The notes under the pieces are model-generated. The model ran no database searches and had not been told where the DNA came from. It saw nothing but the letters and a program-made list of their open reading frames with translations. The position numbers were made by a program, and so were the translations under genes. Shown here one piece after another: positions 36,101 through 48,694 of a stretch of DNA of 64,000 nt. Position 1 is the stretch's first letter. Every line of letters begins with the position of its first letter. Origin of the DNA: Acanthochlamys bracteata (lineage: Eukaryota > Streptophyta > Magnoliopsida > Pandanales > Velloziaceae); contig CM034128.1 in assembly GCA_019914995.1 (NCBI GenBank), forward strand, positions 2,172,501-2,236,500, written 5' to 3'.

Positions 36101-37200
36101 TGCCCTTTTTTGCAAATTTTAAATTTTTAGCATATACTATTGAGCCCTTAATTCAGGACTTTTGGCTTATTAGTGGTTGCTGATGTATCTAGCGCAAATT
36201 TCAAATCTTGATCTATAACTGCCCTAAATTTTGTTTCCTTTTTCCCTTTCAAGAATCATCAATCATCAGTTCAATTTCACGTAACATTTTACAATTTTGA
36301 ACTACATGCGGTCAAGGTCAATGAGCACCTTGCAATTACTTTATTATAGTGTAATAGTTGACACCGGGATATGCAGTATCAAAAGATTCTCTTTGGCTTA
36401 TTTCTTTGTTATCATTGTATTTAATCAATTTCATGATTTGATTCTAGGAGCTGAATAATCTCTTTACAGGGAATTCTTTTGTACCGGGCATGTTTTTGCA
36501 TGTTAGCTATGTCAAACATGCTGAAAGTGCAGTTGCTACAATATAGTGATTCTATTTTCTAGTAAATCCATGTGAATCTAATAATCTTGCATGGATTAAT
36601 TGAGAGGCTATTTAGTAACATATGATACTTTTTGTTATCAATAGACAAGCTCTGAAAGATATGGGTAAAGCAATTGCAATAACGGTGCTCAACCTTCTGA
36701 TTTTTGTGAACAAACTATCTTTGCTTGTTCTTAGATCATGTGCCAGTCACTGACATGTTGATTATCAAATGATATATTTTTTTCGATTTTGCTTCTGGTA
36801 TCACCGATTTTGCTTCTAGGAACTTATAACTGGTCCTCTTTTCTAAGGTATTACATGCGATGCAATTGTTGTCTATGTTTATGTCCATAAAAGCAGCATT
36901 TCACTTCTTCTATTACAGATACTACTTTTTTAGTGACTAGATTTTTGTTTGATTGTTGTGTGTATGTCCTAATACGTCTTTGTCTATTCAAAAGTGCTAT
37001 CTCTCGCACTAACGCTAAGATTTATAATGCGTTGGATTTCTCTTTTAGGTTGATGTGGTTGATTTGCTTCCTGATATTTATCCAAGAATGAGGCATGGGT
37101 TGAGGACGTGATTCTGGATGAAGGCAATGCAACAATATTAATGTTTTTTGTCTGCCTCTTGACTGTGCTATACCTCCATGAGCGGCAGAGATGAATTGCT
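33140..37200 (+). pseudogene. HRD3/SEL1L-like (ERAD E3 complex component) pseudogene
   Basis: Remains of a gene for the Sel1-repeat partner of the HRD1 ubiquitin ligase in ER-associated degradation. Pieces in family order: 33147-33230 (NTVQLYDSL, then AEAAIASFFISKEPPVI in another frame); 33270-33480 ([31 protein letters not shown]); 33480-33640 (MKFLGDIYARE, KWLTLGSKQQ, stop, YNGLNYLYVKGYG); 35090-35299 ([20 protein letters not shown], frameshift in KGMGV, then IIAASKGHPKAMYHVAKLFQ); 37049-37200 ([32 protein letters not shown]). The last piece is the C-terminal membrane segment. Several stops and frameshifts are present, and about 250 residues expected between the fourth and fifth pieces are missing. 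Spacing and acceptor-like TTCAG/TTTAG before the last two pieces indicate retained introns, so a duplicated gene and not a retrocopy. Confidence 0.85.
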
Positions 37201-40200
37201 GCCGTGCATCCATCAGTTGCCTGATGAAGTACCTAAATGATTTGGCAATTACCAGGTGCCTATTTGTCTTGCAGTTGGAATCCTAATCAGAAAACTAACT
37301 ACAGAAATCAACGGTTCTACAAAAGATTATTTTGTTCGAGCTCAGGAGCATACTGGTGAATTATCTCTGCAACAATTAGAAGAAAGAACTTTTATCACTT
37401 TATCTGCAGATTCATCTGGACTGTGCCTGATTCCTTTCGGGATGGAAGAAACTAACCAGACACATTGGAAGGAGTTGCATAGCGAGCTTTTTAGTTCCAT
37501 AGAAAACTGAACTGTTGTCTCACTCCTTTTTGCGAGTCCTACAACGATGTTGTGTTGTATAGAAAGTTGCTGTATATCCTTTTGCCATGCGCTTTTGAAA
37601 CCTGATGATCCCTCTTCATGTATGTACATGTTATCAATCTTCGGTGTAGTGGTCCAATACTTGCGCATTTCTCCAAAACTTTTTGGGTCAATAGTTATTG
37701 AATCATGCTGACAGCTGCTTCAACTATTTTACTACAAAAATGTGACTAACCCATTGGATGAATGAACTTCCGTTACCAAAAGATCAAAGATCACATCTCA
37801 ACTCGTATCTCATTATCATGGAATGCGGGGGCGGCGGCGGCAGAAAAGCAAATTTATACGAGTGTTTCTCGGTGTTTATGTAATACAATACAATGAAATG
37901 CAATCTCGCCGAACCCCATCTCCTCCATGCATAGAATGAAAATAGCTAATACTCCTTTTGTCGGACTCATCAAAATTTAGAACACTGCGAGTACCAACAG
38001 TTTTATTTGTGTAGCCTCATCCTCTATGTTGGGTACCTTGAAATCTCATATGATGTTCTGTTTAATTAACTAGTTCTTTATTATCAATATACAGTCTATT
38101 TCATATTAAACTATATTTACTTTTAAACTATATTTACTTTATTAATTGAATACTATGTTATTGAGTGCAGCTACATAGGAGGGATAGAGTTACTACTAGC
38201 TACTAGTTGTACGTAAAAGATGTGTGGAGAAGGACCGAAGGAAGGAGGCGAGACGGGGAAAGAAGGTGCGGTGTAATAGTGATGAGAGGGTTCACGGGAA
38301 ACCTGACTCTCTGAATTTATTCCTTCTCACCATCTTTTTCTCTTTCTAATAATAACAGTGGGAGAAGGAGAACCACCTTTTCTTCTCAATCCTTCGTTCT
38401 TTGGTTTCTTGTTTGGTTTGTTCTTTGGATTAATTGGTTTTCTCTCTCTGGTCCTTTGTTGGTTATTTAATAACGCCTACACTCAATGACCTCATCCGGC
38501 CGTTATATCATTAATCAATTGATCATACAGTGCGGTACGTTGCAGTCACTGCATGTCAGCTATCTAGATCTGATCGCTTTCACTCTTTACCCCTCTCTAG
38601 TTTTTCCAAGGACGTACGTACTGTGCTGTGCCCTTTTACCAGGGAAAACTACCATAATAACGTACGCGGTGTTTTTGCATGATCCACTTGGTTAATATGT
38701 CTCACTCAAAAAGAAAAGAACTACCGTAATGAAGGTAGCAGCTAGTTAGATGTTGCTTTACTCGATTATGAAGAAGAGAGGGGTTAATTTCCAGTATTAC
38801 AAGCTTGCATGTGAACCGTATTTGTTAGTTAAGCGTACATCTGTTGGATAAGTTCGTCCGTCTCACAGACTAAACGAGCGGAACGAATGAACGAATGAAT
38901 TAATGGTCATGGCATCTGTGTGCTTTTATTTTGTTTCTTCTAGTTACTAGGAGCACGTTACATTCAGCTTTTTGGCTTCTGGAAGGCGATTGGTTTCTTT
39001 CTTCAGAAATGGATCGTATAACAGTCGGCTCAGATGAAAGTATTATAAATCAAATTGCACACTGTTTGTTTGTCAAACAGGTGTGAATTAAAAGTTGTTT
39101 TCAGATTAAACACAACTTTGACCATTTACTTTTGAAATTATTCAAATAATACTCCAACAACAAGTAAGTTGGTAAGCCCGTGAACTGAAGTGACCATAAT
39201 ACTATTCTTTACAGTTACATGAAGAACAATTCTCAACTATTCTGGACGTCTACATCTAGATAGTAGATTCCAAAATTATACATAGTAATTATAAAATGTA
39301 AAATAATTTGAACAATTTTCTGTTTAAAATTTTAAATTGAGCATTCAGAATACAAAATTTTACCTGCTAGTCACATTGCTCAAAAAATTAAACATGTTAC
39401 CTGGTTCCACATTATTATAAGCTCATTACTTATTTTCATAATAATAAAGAGCTCCTTCATTAAGTTGCTCTTTAATTAGTACTTTAGGTTCCTCATTAAT
39501 TCAAACCTTTTAGTTCTTGTTTGTTACTCTTCTAATTTATTGAGAAGAAGATTAACTGACCAATGATAGCACTGTGCACAAGAGACAAATGTTGGGTTAT
39601 ATGTCTTGAATGCATGCTGCTGGCATTTTAATCTTTGTTTTTCGTCAAAGTGTTTGTGTTGTGAAGTGATTAATTCCGTCTACAAAACAGCAGAAACCCA
39701 AAAGCCTGCCAATTAATGCTTGCCCTATATAAGACAGAGAGCACTGGAATAATCCCAACCTAAAAAACACTGCAAACTTGTAAGCAATTAATAAGTTCTG
39801 CTGTAATATATTTGTACTACTGATGTTAGAATTAAATTCAAAAACCTGCTGCTGCTGTAGTTTTTTTTTTTTTGTTAGCAGTTTACGCATGCAGCAGTGT
39901 TTCAGTAATGTGCATGGTAGTACTACTGATGACTTGGCCATGAGTAAAAAGTTTTGCAGTAATTTTCTGAAAACCGCAGGCCATCATGCTACTTTCCGAC
40001 ATTGTAACTTCGATATTAAATGTTTGCAAAGCCAGTTAAAATTCATGTAATAATAAAGAGCTACATTACAACAATATGCAAGAAAACGTCGGTAACGGTA
40101 AATCTGTTTTTTTTTTTTGGGTTGAGATAACCAGTACTGGCGGTGTATCACCGAAAATTTGAACTACCTCACAAAATTTTCGTTTTGTCAGTGGTACTGT

Positions 40201-40943
40201 GACAATCATGTTTAGAGTAAATATTGTCTAGCCAATTAAGAGAGTGAACTATAATGTATAATTTTCTATATGAGATATACCTCATTGTAACATGGAGAGA
40301 CGCCCGATTTTATCGAAAGGAATACAAACCTTATTCATTTATCGGAGGAGAAACAAACTCAATTTCAACAGAAAACTAGAGTGTCGAGAAGGAGATCCTG
40401 AAGCTGCAGTGTCAAAATGATGAATTGCTTAAATTATATTATATATTATATAGCAAATCCTATATACAAAAGGAATTCCTTAAAATTGACTGTTCTAGAC
40501 ACTCATGTTAGTTTAGTTTTTCGTTAAATGATATTATATAGCAAATCATATAAATTCCTATGAAAACCAAGAAACAATTCCAAAAGGTTCATGAAATGAA
40601 GAAGTCTTATCCAAAATTCCGAGTGGTAGTTTTCTACTAGTACTAGAGTGACAAAAAGAAAATAAATGTAGTGAGTAGAGAGGGTTGAAATCATTGAATG
40701 CCCATTTCATTCAAAACAGAAAGGAAACAATCCTATCTTTCCTTCTGCAGCAACCAGCAATTTCTACTGAGAGGCAGCTTCCCAGGACGCCAAGATTACA
40801 GAGAAGAGAGCAATAAAAACAGAAGCACAGAGACTGATAATGTTATTATATTAAATCACCACCACTACTGCTAGTAGTCTCTCTCTCTCTGCGCCTCTCT
40901 GAGAACAACAACGTTCGTTCTCTCTCTTTCTGATTCTGCGACC
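37201..40943. other. Spacer and probable promoter of the ICE1-like gene
   Basis: Holds an 84-codon open frame (37,256-37,510) without recognised domain, G+C-richer spots near 37,830 and otherwise ordinary AT-rich DNA. The last 150 bp before the ICE1-like ATG include a CT microsatellite (about 40,878-40,888 and 40,919-40,928), a common feature of plant 5' UTRs. No other gene supported. Confidence 0.55.
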
Positions 40944-43900
40944 ATGCTTTCGGGCTTGAACACTGGGCCTTGGTTAGAAGAAGCATCGTCCGACACCGAC
41001 GCCGTCGTCGGCGGCACAACAGCTCAGCCTTCTGCGTCAGTTTCGTGGCCTCGTTCTGTTATGCCATCTCTATCTATTGATTCTTCTCACGACAAGGATT
41101 CGCTTGCCGGATTCAAATCCGTGCTTGACGTTGATGACTCTTGGTTTCTTTCCTCTTCACACAATTCAAACCAACCCTTTAATGCAACAACAACCAGCTT
41201 TCATGAGTCCCTTCTGCTTCCTCCATCTGCTCCAATTCCATCACCAGTTCCATCCATTGTTGATCTTTCGAACAACAACAACAGTACTTATTTCTTTTCT
41301 TCTAACAACAGAACACCTCTCGCTTCCCTCCTTTCAAATGTTTGTGCTTCTAGTTCTGGTTCTGCTGCTGTTGCAAACCCTTATGATCAACAAAACTTTG
41401 TTATGGATGAATCCTTGTTTAATCAGCAGACTAATACCAGTAACCAGCTGAGTTGTTTGGATTTCAGTGGTGGAGGAGGAACGAATCTGCACTTTTCTGG
41501 AGGCTTAGCGCAATTGAACTTTGATGGATCTGATAATAACTTGATTAACTCAACTTTCATGAATTGGAACAGGTCGAAGCTTCTCAGGCCATTAGAGATG
41601 TTCCCTGCAGTCGGAGCTCAGCCAACTCTGTTCCAAAAACGCGTTCTCCGCCAGAATTCTGAAAAACCTGCGATGCCGGTTCTGTCGGGGTTTTCGGGAA
41701 TGTTGAGTGGAGATGGAGGAAGAATTGGGGAGAAGAGGAAGCAAAGGAGCGAGGAGGACGAGTTGGATGAAGCAAGCATTGATGGGTCTGGATTGAATTA
41801 TGATTCTGATGATGCTCTGGCGGTGATCGGCGATGACAATGTTAAAGAAGAGAGCATCAAGGCTGGGGGGAATGGATCGAATGCGAATAGTACGGTGACT
41901 GGAAGCGGAACTGATGCTAAAGGTAAGAAGAAGGGTTTGCCGGCAAAGAATCTGATGGCGGAGAGGCGAAGGAGGAAGAAGCTTAATGACAGGCTCTATA
42001 TGCTCCGATCTGTTGTTCCCAAAATCAGCAAGGTGAAACAAAACGCAATTCTGCTTTCTGTTTTGCTATGAACAAATTTTGAATGACTTTTTTAAGAGTC
42101 TATGGTTACAGTTTGTTGATATGACTTGATTAGTTATGCTTTCTTCATCTGTGATGCATTTCCTTTTCTGAAACAATGTTAGTTAATTGGTCTAATCATG
42201 TATACTTACCTACTTTTGATTAGTTTATTAGACAGTCTTTTTATAAAAGCGTTTGAAAGAATCTTTGATTGTACTTCATTCTCTTGTTTTTGTTTGTTGA
42301 TATGACTTGTGTTATGGCTTTTTACTAATCTCTTTCATTTATGTTACCCTTGCAAGCGTTTTAGATCTTTTTCGTTCTTTCGTTTTGGTTTAAATCATCA
42401 TTATCCCTGTTTCTAATGAAATTATCAAAAGAATTTTGTCAGCAGACTGTTTTTTATTGGGCAGGGCAGATCTCCATTGGTGTTGTTGGTAGCATCGTCA
42501 TTGATGTCTGAGTTATCATCTGATCGAATAACATGCAATCCTTTGTGTATGTGGACCTCCTACTCGATTTTGAAATGTTTGTTCCTTTTGTTTGTGGAAC
42601 AATCATTTCTCTGAAAAGAAAATAACTGTTCAATCTTCTTTCTCCTGACACTTTGACATTGCCTCTCCAATATGGTTTACAATTCGGAGTTTCTTCTGCA
42701 ATCAAGAGAGCACTATCCACTGAATTGAATTTAGCTTTTGCAACTATTAGTCATTCCTGTGTTTACCATTTACTGTGAGCATGGGTCATTTCTTTTTGGA
42801 GCTCCTTTTGCATTTAATCAAGCATGAGCTCTTGATGTTATTGCATAAGGAACCGCTACGTTCCAAGTGCGAATTTCAGTATCTGCACCTATGTCATACC
42901 GGTTTCTTCTGTGGCCATCCATTAAATTGCTTTTCTAAACTTGATTACAGGAAGCTTAGAGTTGGTTTTAGGAAACATTCTCATGAAAGCATCTTCCACA
43001 TGTCAATCCAGACTTCTTATGTTATTTTCAGCAGTATCAACCTTTTCACAATCATAATTTCTAGCTTACTCTATTACCATTGATAGTTCTTGAAATCTCT
43101 CTGTTTCCATGCAAGTGCCTTGAAATTCGTCTATTTGCACTTGTACAATTTGTAAACTTTTGTTTGCTCCCGTCGATCTGGCACTTGTGCACCTTCATAG
43201 TCATTCGTAGCTATATCTTGTAACTCGCATTTGCAATTCTTTCCTTGATGTTTTTTTCTTATTTTTCTGCCAGCTGCCACTTTTCTTGCAGTAATGAGTA
43301 TAATTAATTACTTGAATGCGTAGGTGTTTTCATATTCTGAACATTTGACTGGTCACGTACTTTTCTTTTATGCTCAGTTTTTAATTTTTCCAGTTTCACT
43401 TAGTCATCTTTTATCCTTTTTAAAGACATACAATTTACTTTTGTTTTTTGTTGACAACAGATGGACAGAGCTTCCATTCTGGGTGATGCAATTGAGTATC
43501 TGAAAGAGCTTTTGCAAAGAATCAATGACCTGCATAATGAACTCGAGTCAACCCCCTCAAGCTCATCATTGCCTAATGCAGCCACAAGCAGTTTCCATCC
43601 ATTAACTCCAACGCCTCTCACTTTACCATGCCGCGTGAAAGAGGAGCTTTGCCAGAACTCATTACCAAGCCCAAACAATCAACAAGCAAGGGTCTGTATC
43701 TATCAATTTTCTTTGGCGTCATGCCCTTCTTTGTGGTGGTGTTCGTGTTTCAAATTAATTTTATCTAAGACAAGCCTTTTCCCCTTGAAATGGTTTGGTT
43801 TCTTGCATTATCTTGTGCAATAATTGAATTCTACTTCTTTCCCCCTTTGTATTTTGCATTTGTTTATATATAGGAAACCTCATGGGACGTTAACCATGTT

Positions 43901-44600
43901 TGTTATCTAAAAGCTAAAAGCTGATCGAACTATCTAATAAGGCTTCTTTGGTGCGTATGATCCCCATATAAGAGATGATTTAACAGAAGTATTTCACAAT
44001 AGAGTACTGATTTATTCCCCTGCATCTGATGCATTTCATTGCCTTCGCAACTGGACTGCAGTTCGCTATTACTATGTGTGCTCTTTCTTTCATGTGTTCT
44101 AAAGATGAGCCTCACTGTGAAGCTTGATCTTTTACAAATCAGGTTACAGGTTTCTTGCATAATATTTTCTGTTGGATTGTGAGTACCTAAGCCTCTATTG
44201 TTTGTATTTGTACAGGTAGAGGTAAGAGTAAGAGAAGGAAGAGCAGTAAATATTCATATGTTCTGCGCCAGGAGGCCTGGTCTGCTGCTATCAACTATGA
44301 GGGCCCTTGATGGCCTTGGCCTTGACATCCAACAGGCTGTCATTAGCTGCTTCAACGGTTTTGCACTTGACATTTTTCGAGCGGAGGTAAGATGGATTTC
44401 CAACGTTTCATATTTAAGACTAAGTTATAATTATCTACTTTGTATGGTCGGTTGTCCATATATTAGTTAGCCATTCAGTACACAGATGTGCTTAATCAAT
44501 GCTATTTCTTCATCAGCAATGCAAAGAGGGACCGGGAGTTTTGCCTGAGGAGATCAAAGCTGTACTTCTGCACTCTGCAGGCTTTCAAAATACAATGTAG
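40944..44600 (+). CDS. ICE1: ICE1/SCREAM-type bHLH transcription factor
   Basis: MYC-like bHLH regulator of cold-induced CBF genes and, with SPEECHLESS/MUTE/FAMA, of stomatal development. Exons: 40944-42032, 43461-43691, 44216-44386, 44517-44600 (TAG); 1575 nt, 524 aa (Arabidopsis ICE1 494 aa). The N-terminus MLSGLN.GPWLEE is family-typical, followed by Ser/Asn/Gln-rich sequence. Residues about 219-237 hold the conserved [20 protein letters not shown] block, then KRVLRQ where Arabidopsis has the KRAAM motif. The bHLH (about 330-385) has [18 protein letters not shown] and is split by an intron exactly before [18 protein letters not shown]. After it come [10 protein letters not shown] (TP sites), CRVKEELC (a psi-K-x-E sumoylation-type motif at the place of ICE1 Lys393) and SLPSP, then a C-terminal ACT-like domain ([20 protein letters not shown]). 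ICE1 versus ICE2/SCRM2 is not resolved. Confidence 0.95.
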
Positions 44601-47600
44601 AGTAGTCATATAGGCATTTGCTAAGGGACTAACTGTAGCAACTTGCTGATGATTACTAAGAAAGAAGTGCATCTGCCATGACATTTATAGGTTTGAGAAA
44701 TACCGTTATAAATCCATTTTACGAGTTTCAGCTTGTTCACAGTAAATGGCTGGGGACTTATGATAATTCTTACTCTACATCTCTGGTAAGCAGCGTTTGT
44801 AGGAAAGAATAACTTGCAATTTCTTTTCAAGCACTGAATAAAAAAACTCTCTTAATTAACCTGTACTATTTATTATCAATTTAAATTATTGTACAATGTT
44901 TAAGTGTTTGGCCTCTTTGTATCTCTATGTGTACTTATTGTTGCTGATATTTCATGCTTTCTTCTTTGGAGAAGTTTTCTTTATGAACGAATCAAATTTT
45001 GCATGGCATAAAGCCATGGCTTGGTGTACAGATACCTGAGACTGATGATTTAGGATGTTTAGGTTGAATGCTCTATTCCCTGTGGTCTGCGTACATCAAG
45101 AGCTCAATATAATTTCGACAGGAGGAGGTAAAATAATCAGGACCTGTGTGAGTCAGTTTCTTTAATACATGAAGATGCCTTCATCTAAGGTTTATTATTT
45201 AATAGCATTTTTTTTCTGCCATGTGCACAAATGTCATTTAAAAGACGAAACGTTATCTTCGATATTATAAGATTAGCTTAATATATCCATCGCATGAAAG
45301 AATCATTGGTCTTCTTCAGTTCTGGTTGGATTTGATCGTCATTAACCTGATAGATGGAAATAAATTAGTACATAAAAAGAACACTTCCAACGTGTAGAAG
45401 TTTGAAAGTGTCTGTAGAGAATTTTGTTGCTTGGAATCAGAAAAATGCTACTGAGTGAACATTGAGCGACATAAAGCCACTATAAAGGTTGTACTCTGTC
45501 TATATAAGAGCTAATCTTTGCAGTTGCAGAGGGCGACTTTTTTAGAGCTCAACTTATTAATTTGGAAGGCACTCAAACGAGATGAAGTTAATTATTAGCC
45601 AAGATAAAAACAATCTTTTATCTCCAAAAGAAGATTAAAATTCAACACTCAAGTCACATTTTGTTGTTTTAGAAAAGATTTGAATTTCAAAATTTAAGAT
45701 TCTAGCAGTTTTTATTTATAGAAAATTGTTGTGTAAATCTTTTAATTGTTCTTTCTTATTCCTTTTATTTTTGTTTATAATCAAGAAAGTTTATAAATAA
45801 AAATTTTCTTTTAAGAGATTTGAATTTCCAAGCATTCCGTTGTCGTTAGCGTCATCCGATCTCCACACTCTCAACTGTTCCGATAATTTTGCCACCATTG
45901 TTCTTACCCCTGCTATTTTTTGGTGATAATTACGAACCATCGATCTGAAAAATCACGATGGCTCTTTGTGCAAAAAAAAAAAACAAATTGGTTTTGGTTG
46001 ATGGCACCTTACTGAGCTGACTTTAACTTCAGATATTCGCAAGTGAGAACGACACAACGATGTGGTAAACAGCTGAATCTTTAATTAAGAATTTTGAATT
46101 CGCATACTTTTTCTAGAAATTAAAAGATCGATCATTCAAAATTTGAACAATCTTGAGCTAATATTAATGCCATTAGGAAAAGCGCGTATAGTAATTCGGT
46201 AATAGAATGGGTACGAAAACCTTTCTGTTCCTGTTAGAAATAAGGTACGAATAGGGTTGTTTCATTTTCAGCAATATATAATTTAACACAAGCCTAGTCA
46301 GGAAGCCTATACATGAATCGGAAGTCACAAAATGTTTTAAATTTTATTTACTGAAAGAGACATTAATTGGCTGCATTTGGTAGTGCATACCAAACGCAAT
46401 TTTTTAATTTTTTTTTATTTTATATTTTTCAATACATATTTTATAAATATTTAAAAAATTTATTTAAAAATTTAGATAGTGTAGAAAAATTTTACGTAAT
46501 GAGATCTTTTTATTACATATTTTTATTATATTTTTAAAAATAAAAAAAATAAAACTCGTTTTTTAAAAAAAATAAAAATATTTTTTATTTTAAAAAAATT
46601 TTATTTTATAAGTAATTTTAAATGCACCCTAAATTTTTAAGAAGGATCCATGAAAATGAGGGAGAACGTGAATACGAAATTAAAGGAGAAAATTGAGAGT
46701 TGGGTTCTATCTTGGCCAGTCGTCAACTCCTTAGTGATGTCCACAATAATCACATACGTTGCTGAATTAGATTTGAGAGGGGTACCAGTGTGCCGCAAGG
46801 AAGTCGATAGAATAGTATTACGGTGGTGGATTTTGGCATATAGGTTTGTTCTACTTCTGGTTGAGACGAAATTATTACGGGCATTGTAATGTCCTTACGT
46901 TGCTGATATATATAAGGAAACTCAAGTAATATTTGCGATAGGAATTGTGAGGTTCTGTTATAAAGGACTTGCGCTCACTGTATCAATAAATATGAATACA
47001 TTCCTATAAGATACAATCGTCAATGTACTTGAGGTTTTAGTTATGGCAGCTGATGTCTGTGAGTAAAAGTTCCGTATCTGTCTGGTTCGACGGATGCCTC
47101 TATATGTTTAGGCTGAAGTTAATTCTTTTGCCAGAATTCCAAGGTTTTTATTTTGCACAGATTGAGACGGACAGAAGCATATGATTAAAGCTGGATTGGA
47201 GAGACTAAGGAGAGCTGAAAATCTGTTTCTTTTCTTTTTTTTTTTGGCGGAGGTGCCCTATGATGCATGGATCAAAGCTTGTGATGCTGCAATATCATGT
47301 AGGTATCGGCGAAGATATGCTAGTAATGTATAAGCATTCTATCTACATGGACAAAGTTGCTTCTGCCTTCTGGCACGCGCCTAAAGATGTTCATGACTCG
47401 TGAAGACTGCTGACCCATTTTAAGCTCCATGTTTTTCGCATTAATCTACCATTTGCTTGACCCGAAACGACCACCAAACACATTAAACTTAAACAACTGT
47501 GAAAACAACACTATCAGTAGTTGAAGAAACAGCCTTAATTTTAGAGAAAATTTTCGTAACCTCCAATCTCGGAATACTTGTTCTACATCTCCAGAATCGG

Positions 47601-48694
47601 CAATGTAAAGCAGCAGTACGACTGTCTAATTAGCGAACCAAAATCTCAAAACATCGGACATCAATTCGTGCCCAACTACATACAAGTCAGGGGCCACTAG
47701 ATCTTTTTGTAAACCCTGGGATCAACTATCACGTGTTAGCAATATTTCTATCATTGTCTACAGAAGGCACCAATGCTTCTAGAACAAACTTCAGCACCAC
47801 AAATAGAATCGAACAGATCTTTTTGTTTCATATATTGAGTAATTCCACATGCTGCAAATTCTTACGAAATTTGCACTGTGACGTTATCAATGTAGTTGGC
47901 GAAAAAGGAATCTACAAGTGGAGAGATACTTTCATGACAATCACTTCATCTGATAAAAGAAAGAAGCTCGGTTTGGCAGAATCAAACCAGGTGACGCGCG
48001 ATCAACGGCATAAATGTTAGCAACAACTGCAATATGTCATATTTATATACGACCATGATGTTGTTACTAGGCCCAGGTCATTAAGTGACCAAAATAGTAG
48101 AGAACTTCAGTTACAATGCTCTGGCATGTATATAAAGGTTAATCCAGGCAACTACCAAGGTGTATTTACAATGCCGGATGCATCTACGTTCTGAAGATTA
48201 AAAATACACACATCTTTAACAAAATTACAATGCAAAACTTAACTCGAGTATACTTGCCTAGCTAGCAGGCCCCTGGATATACGAGCAGGTTTTATAGTGT
48301 TCTGGATACTAAGGGCCTCCGCAAAGAGGTTCCAAAGAACTGTCTTCTTCAAGCTTTTTTGTTCCTTTGAAACCTATAGGAAGCACAAGATAAGAAATCA
48401 TCAATCCTTTGGACTCAATTCTCTAACGAATCTGTAATCACAAAGAGCGGTTCCAATTTCTAAGGGCGATTTTGTGTTCACATAATGCAATGTCAAATAC
48501 GAATACTATGCATTATTTTCTTCCACCTCATCTCAAACAATTGGCACTACTAATGCCACAGTCCTTGTGCAGGCTTAAGTTTAGCATATAACCATAAACT
48601 CAACAAATACAACTCTGCACTGTTTTAGAAGAAATACACAGCATAAGCATTAAAGTTCTGCAGTTAAAGGTACTCACTAGCTAAGGTCTGATTC
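44601..48694. other. Convergent spacer between ICE1-like and ARF genes
   Basis: 44,601 to about 45,100 is probably 3' UTR/flank of the ICE1-like gene and about 48,300-48,694 3' UTR of the ARF gene. In between are an AT-rich repeat (46369-46629) and short open frames (46,650-46,889; 47,733-48,020) without recognisable domains. Confidence 0.55.
46369..46629. repeat. AT-rich dispersed repeat, copy C, with short inverted ends
   Basis: Ends GGCTGCATTT at 46369 and, inverted, GGGTGCATTT at 46629, a 10-bp terminal inverted repeat with one mismatch. TAA lies next to the right end, and TAA also occurs two bases outside the left end. The body is A/T-rich and shares ordered blocks with 6545-6775 (same orientation) and 23045-23230 (inverted). 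Best explained as a MITE family; this copy shows the ends best. Confidence 0.65.

Noticed and set aside
37256..37510. 84-aa + strand open frame after the HRD3-like pseudogene
   Set aside because: Reasonable codon composition, but no domain I recognise and it does not continue HRD3 similarity.
46650..46889. 79-aa + strand open frame beside the AT-rich repeat
   Set aside because: No recognised domain; could be a transposon fragment, but nothing supports it.
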